Shown here piece by piece: positions 33,312 to 41,916 of a stretch of DNA of 64,000 nucleotides; positions within the stretch are counted from its first letter, which is position 1, and every line of letters begins with the position of its first letter. The translations under genes were made by a program, and so were the position numbers. The stretch comes from Streptomyces minutiscleroticus. Its GTDB lineage: Bacteria > Actinomycetota > Actinomycetes > Streptomycetales > Streptomycetaceae. The notes under the pieces are model-generated. The model did not search any database and was not told the origin of the DNA. It saw only the letters and a list, made by a program, of their open reading frames with translations. The stretch covers positions 705,493 through 769,492 of the forward strand of contig NZ_BMVU01000001.1 of NCBI RefSeq assembly GCF_014650875.1, in the 5' to 3' direction.

Positions 33312-35414
33312 ATGACGGCCGAACTGGTCCGGGGGCAGAACCATCCGCTCTCCCGGGCCCGACTGGAGATCCGGGTGTCGGCCGGCGGACCGGTCGTGGC
33401 GGGCGCCGTGCTCTGCGACGAGCACGGCAGGGCCGCCGGACCCGAACAGGTGGCCCACCCCGGGGCGCCCGTACTGCCCGGTCTGGAGGTCTCCCGGCAG
33501 GCCGCCGCCGACCACCGCCTCGCGGTCGACCTGGACGTCCTCCCCGAGGCCGTGCACCGGGTCGACGTGCTGCTCGCCCTGCCCTCCGGTGCCGGCGGCC
33601 CGGCCCGCTTCGGCGCCGTCGCGGCCCCGTTCGTCGCGGTCACCGGAGTCGACGGCACCGGGATCGCCAGTTACACCGTCACCGGACTCGACTCCGAGAC
33701 GGCCGTCGTCGCGCTGGAGCTCTACCGCAGACAGGGCGCGTGGAAGGTGCGCGCCGTCGGCCAGGGGTACGCGGGCGGCCTCGCCGAGCTCCTCACCGAC
33801 CTGGGCCTGGCGGACCGGGCCCACCGGATCGCCGGGGACGTCCACGAGGCGGTGGCCCGGGGGATCGCCCGCTCGGTGCCCGCGCCGCACCCCGCCGGGA
33901 GCAGCGACCTGCTGCGGCAGCCGGCGGCACCGGCGGCCGCATCCGACCAGGGCGGCGCCACGCCGCACGGCGCGCCCGGCCCCGTACCGCCCCAGCCGGT
34001 TCCTCCGCAGCCGCCCGGCTCCCCGTGCGGTCCCCAGAGCACCCCGGCGTCCGGCACCCCGCAGCCCGGCCGCCCCGCGGACCCCACCGGGCCCGCGGCT
34101 CCCCGGCAGCCGGACCCCGCCGCCCCGCAGCCCGGGCACCCCGCGGGAACCGGGCGGTCCGCCCCGGCCGCCGCGGCCGGACCCGGTGGCGGCCGCATCG
34201 ACTACAGCCATCCGGGACGGCGCCCCGCCGCGGCCCCGACGCCTCAGCCGGCCGCACCGCAGACCGGCCCGGACGGGCCCGCACGGCCCGTCGCGGGCGA
34301 CGCGACCGGCTGGTCCATGGACGAGCGGCTCTACAACCAGGTGTGGGGCATGTTCGAGGACCTGGCCCGCGCCACGGCGGCGTACCGCAGCGCCGTCGAC
34401 TTCGCCGAGTCGCGCAGGGAGCAGGAGCTCGACAAGGTCCTGTCCGACCCGCGCAGCCGTATCGGCGGCCGGGGCGACGCCGCGCGGGAGGCGGCGCGCG
34501 CGAAGCACGACCAGCTCGTCGACCGGGCCAGGGAGGCCCTGGACCGCGACCTCGCCCAGCTCACCGCCGAGGCGGAGGTCGTCGAGCCCGCCCTCCCGCC
34601 GGCGTACGCGGGCTGGGACAACCCGGTCTGGCACGGCTACCGGGTGCCCATGGAGCTGCCCATGGCCCTGCGCCTGGGCGATCTGCGGCTGCCCGAGAGC
34701 GGCGGCCTGCGCATCCCGATGCTGGTCCGGCTGCCCCTCGAACGCGGCCTGTGGATCGACAGCGGGCGCGCCGCGTCGCCGGAGGGGATGTCCGCCGATT
34801 CCGGTACGGTGCGCCGGCTCGCCATGGACACGGCGGTGGCGCACGCGGCGCGGCTGCTCGCGGTGCACCCGCCGGGCGAGTTCGCCGTGCACGTCGTCGA
34901 CGCCGCCGGTGCCGGCGCCCCCTCCCTCGCGCCCCTCGTGCGCACCGGCGTGCTCGCCGGAGCGCCGGCCACCGGGGCCGCCGGGGTGGACGACGTCCTG
35001 ACCCGGCTCACCGAGCGCGTCGACCTGGTGCAGATGGCGGTGCGCGGCGGCGCGGCCGACGCCCTGCCGCCGGGCCTGGACACCGCCGCACAGCTGCTGA
35101 TCGTCAACGACTTCCCGCACGGCTTCGACGACCGCGCCGTGACCCGGCTGCGCTACCTCGCGGACGAGGGCCCGGCGGTCGGCGTGCACCTGATGCTGGT
35201 GGCCGACCGGGAGGACGCCGCCGCGTACGGGCCGCTGCTCGACCCGCTCTGGCGCTCGCTGCTGCGGCTGACGCCGGTCGCCGACGACCATCTGATCGAC
35301 CCCTGGGTGGGGCATGCGTGGACGTACGAGCCGGCGCTCGTGCCGCCCGGCAGCCAGGTGCTGGAACAGGTGCTGACCCGGCTCGCCGAGACCCGCCGCT
35401 CGTGGGGCCGCTGA
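33312..35414 (+). CDS. TerD-domain protein with Pro-rich linker and degenerate FtsK/EssC-like domain
   Basis: A 700-residue fusion. Residues about 1-180 are a TerD fold (LRGQNHPLSRARLEIRVSA-like start, TGVDGTGIASYTVTGLDSET). Residues about 190-335 are a Pro/Gly/Ala linker. Residues about 340-430 are a charged helical region (YRSAVDFAESRREQELDKVL). Residues about 440-700 resemble the RecA-like fold of FtsK/EssC ATPases: LPLERGLWIDSGR where Walker A should be, LLIVNDFPHGFDD as Walker B, and GVHLMLVADRED as the following strand. No GKS/GKT is present, so ATP hydrolysis is unlikely. Probably a scaffold for Ter proteins. The FtsK relation is inference. Confidence 0.7.
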   Translation: MTAELVRGQNHPLSRARLEIRVSAGGPVVAGAVLCDEHGRAAGPEQVAHPGAPVLPGLEVSRQAAADHRLAVDLDVLPEAVHRVDVLLALPSGAGGPARFGAVAAPFVAVTGVDGTGIASYTVTGLDSETAVVALELYRRQGAWKVRAVGQGYAGGLAELLTDLGLADRAHRIAGDVHEAVARGIARSVPAPHPAGSSDLLRQPAAPAAASDQGGATPHGAPGPVPPQPVPPQPPGSPCGPQSTPASGTPQPGRPADPTGPAAPRQPDPAAPQPGHPAGTGRSAPAAAAGPGGGRIDYSHPGRRPAAAPTPQPAAPQTGPDGPARPVAGDATGWSMDERLYNQVWGMFEDLARATAAYRSAVDFAESRREQELDKVLSDPRSRIGGRGDAAREAARAKHDQLVDRAREALDRDLAQLTAEAEVVEPALPPAYAGWDNPVWHGYRVPMELPMALRLGDLRLPESGGLRIPMLVRLPLERGLWIDSGRAASPEGMSADSGTVRRLAMDTAVAHAARLLAVHPPGEFAVHVVDAAGAGAPSLAPLVRTGVLAGAPATGAAGVDDVLTRLTERVDLVQMAVRGGAADALPPGLDTAAQLLIVNDFPHGFDDRAVTRLRYLADEGPAVGVHLMLVADREDAAAYGPLLDPLWRSLLRLTPVADDHLIDPWVGHAWTYEPALVPPGSQVLEQVLTRLAETRRSWGR

Positions 35415-35440
35415 CACGCTCCGACGAACTGTCAAGGTTT

Positions 35441-35470
35441 TACAAACCGGTTCTGAGCAGCAGGTTTGTA
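35441..35470. terminator. AT-rich inverted repeat after the TerD-fusion gene
   Basis: TACAAACC (35441-35448) pairs perfectly with GGTTTGTA (35463-35470) around a 14-base loop and is followed by TCTTTCTTTACT. It may end the upstream transcript or be an operator next to the terC promoter. The surrounding 90 bases are about half A/T, very unlike the rest of the window. Confidence 0.5.
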
Positions 35471-35488
35471 TCTTTCTTTACTGAATAC

Positions 35489-35518
35489 TTTACCTTTCCT
35501 TGGTGAAGCGGGTACTGT
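35489..35518 (+). promoter_or_regulatory. Likely promoter of terC
   Basis: TTTACC (35489-35494) and TACTGT (35513-35518) are 18 bases apart and resemble the Streptomyces housekeeping -35 and -10 (TTGACN, TANNNT). The start point would lie near 35525, just ahead of the riboswitch-like leader. Confidence 0.5.
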
Positions 35519-35524
35519 TGTCCG

Positions 35525-35612
35525 TGCGGAGGGGAGTACTCCCTGACAACTGCGGCGCACCCGTCAGTACGGATCCGACCGGATCCCGGGGCGTCGGCCC
35601 GCGACGCACGGC
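35525..35612 (+). ncRNA. Riboswitch-like leader of terC, yybP-ykoY (Mn2+) type
   Basis: The leader has the features of the yybP-ykoY aptamer in order: P1 strand GTGCGG, conserved loop GGGGAGTA (35533-35540 region), a middle stem ending CCGTCAGTAC, a hairpin CGGATCC-GAC-CGGATCC-like, then GGGGCGTCGGCCCGC closing P1. This riboswitch senses manganese and often precedes terC/alx and other Mn exporters. The call is by eye from the core motif and position; no covariance search was possible. Downstream, a stem hides the ribosome-binding site. Confidence 0.65.
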
Positions 35613-35647
35613 GCATCCCGCGTCCCGCGCGTCCCGGGTGGAAGAGA

Positions 35648-35694
35648 CCTCCGGCAGCGACGACGCTGTACATGCCGTTACGTACTGCCGGAGG
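35648..35694 (+). promoter_or_regulatory. Stem that sequesters the terC ribosome-binding site
   Basis: CCTCCGGCAG (35648-35657) pairs perfectly with CTGCCGGAGG (35685-35694). The 3' arm contains GGAGG, the only good Shine-Dalgarno for GTG 35699. When formed, this 10-bp stem would block translation, and is the natural expression platform for the leader upstream. Confidence 0.7.
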
Positions 35695-35698
35695 CGCA

Positions 35699-36688
35699 GT
35701 GGATGTATCCCTGACCCTGTGGGTTCTGACGATCGTGGGCCTGGTGGCCCTCATCGCGGTCGACTTCTTCATCGGCCGCAAGCCCCACGACGTGTCGATC
35801 AAGGAAGCAGGTATCTGGACGGTCGTCTGGATCACCCTGGCGTGTCTGTTCGGCCTGGGGCTGTTCATCTTCGGAGGGGGGCAGCCGTCCGGCGAGTTCT
35901 TCGCGGGCTTCATCACCGAGAAGTCGCTGAGCGTCGACAACCTCTTCGTCTTCGTCCTGATCATGACGAAGTTCGCGGTGCCGTCGCAGTACCAGCAGCG
36001 CGTCCTGCTCGTCGGCGTCCTGATCGCGCTCGTGCTGCGGGCCGTCTTCATCGCCGCGGGCGCCGCCATCCTCGCGAGCTTCTCGTGGGTCTTCTACATC
36101 TTCGGCGCCTTCCTCATCTACACGGCCTGGAAGCTGATCCAGGAGGCAAGGGCCGACGAGGAGGACGAGGAGTACGAGGAGAACCGGCTGCTCAAGGCCG
36201 CCGAGCGGCGCTTCGGCGTGGCGGACCGGTACCACGGCACGAAGCTGTGGATCGAGCAGAACGGCAAGCGGGTCATGACCCCGATGCTGGTCGTCATGCT
36301 CGCGATCGGCACCACCGACGTGCTCTTCGCGCTGGACTCGATCCCGGCGATCTTCGGCCTCACGCAGGACCCGTACATCGTCTTCACGGCCAACGCGTTC
36401 GCCCTGATGGGTCTGCGCCAGCTGTACTTCCTCATCGGCGGACTGCTCAAGAAGCTGGTCCACCTCAGCTACGGCCTGTCGGTGATCCTCGGCTTCATCG
36501 GCGTGAAGCTGGTGCTGCACGCGCTGCACGAGTCCGGGGTCCACGTCCCCGAGATCTCCATCCCGGTCTCCCTGGGCGTGATCTGCGCCGTCCTGGTCGT
36601 CACGACGATCACCAGCCTGATCGCCTCCAAGAAGGAGGCGGAGGCCCAGGAGTCCGCGAAGAGGAGCGGGCAGGACATCGACGCCTAG
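35699..36688 (+). CDS. terC: TerC family membrane protein (probable manganese exporter)
   Basis: A 329-residue protein with about nine membrane helices. Hallmarks: DFFIGRK (about residues 21-27), EKSLSVDNLFVFVLIM (about 73-88) and FALDSIPAIFGLTQDPYIVF (about 211-230); the aspartates in these motifs line the ion path. Relatives (Alx, MeeF/MeeY) export Mn2+, in part to supply secreted enzymes. GTG 35699 has GGAGG 4 bases ahead; the ATG at 35672 lies inside the sequestering hairpin and lacks a ribosome-binding site. A polar, acidic loop (ADEEDEEYEENR) divides the protein. It follows two TerD-type genes but has its own promoter. Confidence 0.92.
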   Translation: MDVSLTLWVLTIVGLVALIAVDFFIGRKPHDVSIKEAGIWTVVWITLACLFGLGLFIFGGGQPSGEFFAGFITEKSLSVDNLFVFVLIMTKFAVPSQYQQRVLLVGVLIALVLRAVFIAAGAAILASFSWVFYIFGAFLIYTAWKLIQEARADEEDEEYEENRLLKAAERRFGVADRYHGTKLWIEQNGKRVMTPMLVVMLAIGTTDVLFALDSIPAIFGLTQDPYIVFTANAFALMGLRQLYFLIGGLLKKLVHLSYGLSVILGFIGVKLVLHALHESGVHVPEISIPVSLGVICAVLVVTTITSLIASKKEAEAQESAKRSGQDIDA

Positions 36689-36694
36689 CCGCGC

Positions 36695-36717
36695 CGGACC
36701 CCGGAGGCCGGGGTCCG
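36695..36717 (+). terminator. terC terminator
   Basis: CGGACCCCGG (36695-36704) pairs perfectly with CCGGGGTCCG (36708-36717) around AGG, six bases after the terC stop. The short loop and 10-bp GC stem form a strong hairpin. Confidence 0.85.
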
Positions 36718-36725
36718 ACGGGCGG

Positions 36726-36762
36726 GGAAGCGGTACGCGGCACGGCGCCGGGTACCGCTTCC
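36726..36762 (+). terminator. Second hairpin after terC
   Basis: GGAAGCGGTAC (36726-36736) pairs perfectly with GTACCGCTTCC (36752-36762), 11 bp. It lies 8 bases beyond the first hairpin, so the two make a tandem terminator, or the second acts in the leader of the antiporter gene. Confidence 0.65.
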
Positions 36763-36849
36763 GGCGTTCCGGAGCGTGGCGTGGCGGGCGAGTCCGGGGC
36801 GCCGTCCGGCCGGGGTGCGGGGCCCGTTCACCTCTGCGACGATCGCTGC

Positions 36850-37950
36850 ATGCCCGTCCACCTCCGGTCCCCCGCGCTGCAGTGGACGACCGGTGTCCCG
36901 GTGGTCGCGGTCGTCCTGCTCGTCCTCACCTGGGGCCGCGACCTGCCCGGGCCGCTGGTCGCCCTGGTGACGCTGGTGCTCGCCGCGGCCGTCCTGTCGG
37001 CCGTCCACCACGCCGAGGTGATCGCGCACCGCGTCGGGGAGCCCTTCGGCTCCCTCGTCCTCGCCGTCGCCGTCACGATCATCGAAGTGGCCCTGATCGT
37101 CACGTTGATGGCCGACGGAGGGGACAAGAGCGCGACCCTCGCCCGCGACACGGTCTTCGCGGCAGTGATGATCACCTGCAACGGTATCGTCGGCCTGAGC
37201 CTGCTCGTCACCTCGCTCCGGCACGGGGTCGCGGTCTTCAACCCCGAGGGCACGGGTGCCGCCCTCGCGACGGTCGCCACACTGGCCACGCTCAGTCTGG
37301 TCGTCCCCACCTTCACCACCAGTAAGCCGGGACCCGAGTTCTCCACGGTCCAGCTCACCTTCGCGGCCCTGGCCTCACTGGTCCTGTACGGGCTGTTCGT
37401 GGCGACCCAGACCGTGCGCCACCGCGACTACTTCCTGCCGATCACCCGGCAGGGCGAGGTGATCGCCGCGGACGAGCACGCCGAGGAGCCGACCACCCGC
37501 ACCGCCGTGGTGAGTCTCTGCCTGCTCGGGCTCGCCCTCGTGGGCGTGGTCGGGCTGGCCAAGGGCGTCTCGCCCACCATCGAGTCGGGCGTCGCCGCGG
37601 CCGGGCTGCCGCAGGCCGTCGTCGGCGTGGTCATCGCCCTGCTCGTCCTGCTTCCCGAGACCATCGCGGCGCTGCGCGCGGCCCGCCGTGACCGGGTGCA
37701 GACCAGCCTGAACCTCGCCCTGGGCTCGGCGATGGCCAGCATCGGCCTGACCATCCCCGCGGTCGCCCTGGCCTCCGTCTGGCTCTCCGGGCCGCTCGTC
37801 CTCGGGCTCGGCGCCACCCATATGGTGCTGCTCGCGCTGACCGTCGTGGTCGGCTCGCTGACGGTGGTGCCGGGACGCGCGACCCTGCTCCAGGGCGGCG
37901 TGCATCTCGTGGTGTTCGCGGCGTACCTGGAGCTGGCGGCCAACCCGTAA
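36850..37950 (+). CDS. chaA: Calcium/cation:proton antiporter (ChaA type)
   Basis: A 366-residue protein with about eleven membrane helices in two homologous halves. Each half has the CaCA alpha-repeat: VAVTIIEVALIVTLM (with Glu) near residue 75-89 and LLVLLPETIAALRAARRDRV-like (with Glu) near 265-284, both ion-binding. This matches E. coli ChaA, a Ca2+(Na+,K+)/H+ antiporter. It lies 160 bases after terC, separated by hairpins, so it is probably transcribed alone. No clear ribosome-binding site precedes ATG 36850; a leaderless message is possible. Confidence 0.88.
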   Translation: MPVHLRSPALQWTTGVPVVAVVLLVLTWGRDLPGPLVALVTLVLAAAVLSAVHHAEVIAHRVGEPFGSLVLAVAVTIIEVALIVTLMADGGDKSATLARDTVFAAVMITCNGIVGLSLLVTSLRHGVAVFNPEGTGAALATVATLATLSLVVPTFTTSKPGPEFSTVQLTFAALASLVLYGLFVATQTVRHRDYFLPITRQGEVIAADEHAEEPTTRTAVVSLCLLGLALVGVVGLAKGVSPTIESGVAAAGLPQAVVGVVIALLVLLPETIAALRAARRDRVQTSLNLALGSAMASIGLTIPAVALASVWLSGPLVLGLGATHMVLLALTVVVGSLTVVPGRATLLQGGVHLVVFAAYLELAANP

Positions 37951-38003
37951 GGCCGTTCCCCCGGCCCCCGCCCCGCCCCCCACCACCCCTTTCCCGTCCG
38001 GGC

Positions 38004-39311
38004 CTACCCCGTGGTGGCCCCCGTCTCCGCCGCCGCCACCCGCACCGGCCGGGTCTCCGGCAGCAGCGCGAAGCAGCCCAGGCTCAGCAGCGCGATGCCC
38101 GTCAGGTACGCGGCCACGCCCCAGGGGACCCGTTCGCCGTGCGCCACGGCCGTCGCCACGATCGGGGTCAGCGCGCCGCCGAGCACCCCGCCCAGGTTGT
38201 AGCCCACGGCGGCCCCCGTGCAGCGCACCCGGGGCTCGTACAGCTCCGGCAGATAGGCGGCGATCACGGCGAACATGGTGATGAACGCGAGCATCGCCAC
38301 CAGGAAGCCGAGGAACATCAGCGGCGGCTCGCCGGTCGACAGCAGGGCGACCATCGGGAACATCCACAGGGCGGCCGCGGCGCTGCCGGCCAGGCACAGC
38401 GGCCGCCGCCCGAACCGGTCGCCCAGGAGTGCGAACACCGGGGTGAGCGCCCCCTTCACCACCACGGCGGCCATGATGCACGCCAGCATGACGGTGCGGC
38501 TCACCCCGAGGCGCTCGGTCGCGTGGGCGAGGGACCACGTCGTCACCGAGTAGAAGACGGCGTACCCGACCGCGAGCGCCCCGGCCGTCAGCAGGACCAG
38601 CCGCCAGTGATCGCGCAGCACCTCGGCGACCGGCACGCGCGCGGGCTGCTCGATGCGCAGGAACTGCGGGCTCTCGACGAGCGACGAGCGCAGCCACAGC
38701 CCGGCCACGGCGAGCACGCCCGCCGCCCAGAACGGGATCCGCCAGCCCCAGGCCGCGAACTGCGCGTCCGTGAGCGTCGCCGAGAGCACCAGCATCACGC
38801 CGTTGGCCAGCACGAACCCCAGCGCGGGGCCGATCTGCGGGAAGCTCGCCCACAGCCCGCGCCGCCCGGCCGGGGCGTGCTCGGCGGTCAGCAGCACGGC
38901 CCCGCCCCACTCGCCGCCCAGCCCGAGCCCCTGCAGGAACCGCAGCACGAGCAGCAGTACGGGAGCGGCCGTCCCGATGGAGGCGTACGTCGGCACGCAG
39001 CCGACGGCGACGGTCGCGGCGCCGGTCAGCAGCAGCGAGGCGACGAGGACCGGTCTGCGCCCGTGCCGGTCCCCGACGTGCCCGAACAGGACGGAGCCGA
39101 GCGGCCGCGCCACGAAGCCCACGCCGAACGTCCCGAAGGCGGCCAGCACCCCGGCCACCGGAGAGAACGTCGGGAAGAACAGCGGCCCGAGGACGAGCGC
39201 GGCGGCCGTCCCGTAGACGAAGAAGTCGTAGAACTCGATCGCGGTCCCGGCGAGCGAGGCGGCCGCCAGCCGCGGCATGGACGGCGTCTTCACTCCGCGT
39301 ACATCGTGCAT
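38004..39311 (-). CDS. MFS transporter, metabolite:H+ symporter family
   Basis: A 435-residue protein with twelve helices. The start AAASLAGTAIEFYDFFVYGT and the signature GHVGDRHGRRPVL (loop 2-3) and LGDRFGRRPLCL (loop 8-9) identify the MHS branch (relatives ShiA, ProP, KgtP). FLQGLGLGGEWGGAVLLTAE is also typical. Substrates of this branch are organic acids, betaines or aromatic acids; the substrate here cannot be deduced. Start ATG 39311 has little ribosome-binding site; ATG 39278 is an alternative. Confidence 0.88.
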   Translation of the reverse strand: MHDVRGVKTPSMPRLAAASLAGTAIEFYDFFVYGTAAALVLGPLFFPTFSPVAGVLAAFGTFGVGFVARPLGSVLFGHVGDRHGRRPVLVASLLLTGAATVAVGCVPTYASIGTAAPVLLLVLRFLQGLGLGGEWGGAVLLTAEHAPAGRRGLWASFPQIGPALGFVLANGVMLVLSATLTDAQFAAWGWRIPFWAAGVLAVAGLWLRSSLVESPQFLRIEQPARVPVAEVLRDHWRLVLLTAGALAVGYAVFYSVTTWSLAHATERLGVSRTVMLACIMAAVVVKGALTPVFALLGDRFGRRPLCLAGSAAAALWMFPMVALLSTGEPPLMFLGFLVAMLAFITMFAVIAAYLPELYEPRVRCTGAAVGYNLGGVLGGALTPIVATAVAHGERVPWGVAAYLTGIALLSLGCFALLPETRPVRVAAAETGATTG

Positions 39312-39390
39312 GCCGGTTCAACCTGCGGCGGTCACGCAGGGTCACGGGCTCGGGTGGGGCGTGCGGGGGTGCGGGGGCGCCCGCCCGGCG

Positions 39391-40509
39391 TCAGTACGTG
39401 ACCGTGACGCGCCGGGCCGGGCCGTCCACGCGCACGGTGCCCCCGTAGGGGATCACCAGCTGCGGATCGGTGTGCCCGAGGTCCACGTCGAGGACCACCG
39501 TCATGTCCGGGGCGTACGCGTCCACGGCCCGCAGGACGGCCTCGTGCTGGTCGCGCACGTAGCGGGCCCGGGCCGCGGGGGCGAGCGGCCGCTCGAAGGA
39601 CCACGCCTTGGGGCGCCCCATCAGCAGGGCACGGAAGCGCTGGAGCAGTCCGCGCTCGCCCATGCTGCGCAGGATCCGGAAGACGTCGTCCGCGCGCGGC
39701 ATGTCCTCGGAGGTCTCCAGGAACAGCACGCAGCCGTCGTACACGGACGCATCGCGGGCGATCTCGCGGTCCGCCATCAGCAGCCAGGACAGGATCTCCA
39801 CGTTCCCGCCCCAGGAGCGGCCCTCGACGACGCGGTCCGGCCGGTGCCAGGTCCAGCCGGAGCCCGGCTCGGTCTCCGGCGCGCGGGCGAAGGTCGCCGG
39901 GTCCTCCCAGGGGAGGTCCACCTCGCGGAAGCGGGCGGCGGGGCGCAGTTCGTACGGCCCGGAGGTGAACAGGGCGGCCCGCAGTGACTCCGCCGTCAGC
40001 GGGTCCATCGCGCCGGGGCGGCCGAGCTCGCACATCACGGAGGCGCCGTGGTAGCCGACGACGCCGCAGTTCCACAGGTACGCGAGCAGGTTCGTGTTGT
40101 CGCTCATGCCGAAGAACGGCTTGGGGCGCGCGCGGATCAGCTCCCGGTCGAGGAGCGGCAGCACGGTGATCTGGTCGTCGCCGCCGATGCTCGCGATCAC
40201 GGCCTTCACCGACGGGTCCGCGAACGCCGCGTGGAGGTCGTCGGCGCGCTCCCGCGGGGTCGCCCCCATGGCGCGGGTGGCGGGGTACTCGACCGGTTCG
40301 AGCCCGTACTCCGTGTGCAGCCGCTCCAGGCCCAGCTCGTAGGGGAGCGGGAACAGGCCGGGCAGCCCGGCGGACGGCGAGACCACGGCGATCCGGTCGC
40401 CGGGGACCGGCTTGGGCGGGTACGCGGGCAACCGGACGTCCGGGGCGTCCCGGACGCCGTCGTCCCGGACGCCGTGACCGGTCGCGGACGGGGAGTCGGG
40501 CAGGGCCAT
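39391..40509 (-). CDS. S66 family peptidase (LD-carboxypeptidase / MccF-like)
   Basis: A 372-residue protein. The nucleophile elbow FFGMSDNTNL carries the catalytic Ser; the Glu lies in GGNVEIL and the His in DLGHTDPQL, which is the Ser-Glu-His triad of S66. SIGGDDQ forms part of the oxyanion site. S66 enzymes trim the D-Ala from the tetrapeptide in cell-wall recycling (LdcA) or cleave microcin-like nucleotide-peptides (MccF). The long loop and the GGNVEIL context fit the MccF-like group better. ATG 40509 follows TACCCT by 6 bases, suggesting leaderless expression. Confidence 0.85.
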   Translation of the reverse strand: MALPDSPSATGHGVRDDGVRDAPDVRLPAYPPKPVPGDRIAVVSPSAGLPGLFPLPYELGLERLHTEYGLEPVEYPATRAMGATPRERADDLHAAFADPSVKAVIASIGGDDQITVLPLLDRELIRARPKPFFGMSDNTNLLAYLWNCGVVGYHGASVMCELGRPGAMDPLTAESLRAALFTSGPYELRPAARFREVDLPWEDPATFARAPETEPGSGWTWHRPDRVVEGRSWGGNVEILSWLLMADREIARDASVYDGCVLFLETSEDMPRADDVFRILRSMGERGLLQRFRALLMGRPKAWSFERPLAPAARARYVRDQHEAVLRAVDAYAPDMTVVLDVDLGHTDPQLVIPYGGTVRVDGPARRVTVTY

Positions 40510-40634
40510 GACCGGAGGGTACGGGCGGCCGCCGTCCCCGCGCACCGTGATAAACCGGGTCCGGGCAGCAGCCCGCGGCGCGGCTCCGGCACAGCGGAGC
40601 GGCGCAGCCCCTGACCAGCAGGACCGGAGGAACC

Positions 40635-41108
40635 GTGCCCCAGACCGTCGCCAGCGCCCCGATCATGATCCTCAACGGCCCCAACCTGAACCTGCTCGGT
40701 GCGCGGCAGCCGGAGATCTACGGCTCCGAGACCCTCGCCGACGTCGAGGCGCTGTGCAGGAAGACGGCGGACGCGCACGGCGCCACGGTCGACTTCCGGC
40801 AGTCCAACCACGAGGGCGTCCTGGTCGACTGGATCCATGAGGCGCGCCTGAACCACTGCGGCGTCGTCATCAACCCCGGGGCCTACTCGCACACCTCCGT
40901 GGCGATCCTGGACGCCCTCAACACCTGCGACGGCCTGCCGGTCGTCGAGGTCCACATCTCCAACATCCACAAGCGGGAGGCGTTCCGCCACCACTCGTAC
41001 GTCTCGCTGCGCGCCGACGGCGTGATCGCGGGCTGCGGCGTGCAGGGGTACGCGTTCGCGGTGGACCGGGTCGCCGCGCTGGCCGGGCCGGGGAGGGCCG
41101 GGGCCTGA
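40635..41108 (+). CDS. aroQ: Type II 3-dehydroquinate dehydratase
   Basis: A 157-residue enzyme of the shikimate pathway. It removes water from 3-dehydroquinate to give 3-dehydroshikimate. Visible motifs: [19 protein letters not shown] (residues 13-31, with the catalytic Arg and Tyr), [11 protein letters not shown] (about 80-90), [20 protein letters not shown] (about 104-123). GTG 40635 has GGAGG 4 bases ahead. No other aro gene is near. Divergent from the S66 peptidase gene. Confidence 0.95.
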   Translation: MPQTVASAPIMILNGPNLNLLGARQPEIYGSETLADVEALCRKTADAHGATVDFRQSNHEGVLVDWIHEARLNHCGVVINPGAYSHTSVAILDALNTCDGLPVVEVHISNIHKREAFRHHSYVSLRADGVIAGCGVQGYAFAVDRVAALAGPGRAGA

Positions 41109-41250
41109 GAGGCCCGGCGAGGGGCCGGGGCGGTCCCTCGGGGGAGTGGCAGGCGCCGGTCCCGACGGTTCTGCCGGAGAGCGGCGGCCGCGGGCGTGCG
41201 GCCGGCGCGCGCACGGCCGCGCCGGCCCGGCCGCCGTGCCGGCGGACCGC

Positions 41251-41907
41251 TCACCAGCCCCGCGCGTGCCACTCCGGCAGGTGCGGGCGCTCGTCGCCCA
41301 GCGTCGTGTCGTCGCCGTGCCCCGGGTAGACCCACGTCTCGTCCGGCAGGGCGTCGAAGATCTTCGTCTCCACGTCGCGGATCAGGCTCGCGAACGCCTC
41401 CGGGTCCTTGCGGGTGTTGCCCACGCCGCCGGGGAAGAGGCAGTCCCCGGTGAAGACGTGCGGGTGCCCGTGCGGGTCGTCGTAGACCAGGGCGATCGAG
41501 CCCGGCGTGTGCCCGACCAGGTGCCGGGCGGTCAGCTCCACGTTCCCCACGCGGATCGTGTCGCCGTCGTCGACGAGGACGTCCGTGGGGACCGGGATGC
41601 CGTTCGCGTCGTCCCGTCCCGCGTACGTGCGCGCGCCGGTGGCCGCCACGACCTCCTCCAGCGCCTGCCAGTGGTCGCCGTGCTGGTGGGTGGTGACGAC
41701 CGAGACCAGGCCGTCGGCGCCGACCGTCGAGAGCAGCGTCCCGGCGTCGTTGGCCGCGTCGATCAGCAACTGCTCGTCCGTGGCGCGGCAGCGCAGCAGA
41801 TAGGCGTTGTTGTCCATCGGCCCGACCGCGACCTTCGTGATGATCAGGTCCCGCAGTTCGTGCACGTCCGCAGGGCCACCGACCCTCACCGCTCCGCTGT
41901 ACGTCAT
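41251..41907 (-). CDS. MBL-fold metallo-hydrolase (glyoxalase II-like)
   Basis: A 218-residue metallo-beta-lactamase-fold protein. Metal ligands: THQHGDHW (about residues 73-80), the His in ARHLVGHTPGSIAL, the Asp in FTGDCLF and the His in VYPGHGDDT. The pattern is of hydroxyacylglutathione hydrolase-like enzymes; in actinobacteria they may act on mycothiol conjugates. It follows the MDMPI-family gene by 9 bases on the same strand, so the two may form a pair in thiol-linked detoxification. A TAGGCT box overlaps the upstream stop and lies 6 bases before ATG 41907, so an extra leaderless transcript is possible. Confidence 0.85.
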   Translation of the reverse strand: MTYSGAVRVGGPADVHELRDLIITKVAVGPMDNNAYLLRCRATDEQLLIDAANDAGTLLSTVGADGLVSVVTTHQHGDHWQALEEVVAATGARTYAGRDDANGIPVPTDVLVDDGDTIRVGNVELTARHLVGHTPGSIALVYDDPHGHPHVFTGDCLFPGGVGNTRKDPEAFASLIRDVETKIFDALPDETWVYPGHGDDTTLGDERPHLPEWHARGW

Positions 41908-41916
41908 GGCGTCAGC

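Noticed and set aside
35430..35446. TGTCA upstream of terC as a DNA-damage promoter
   Set aside because: No TANNNT box at the required distance.
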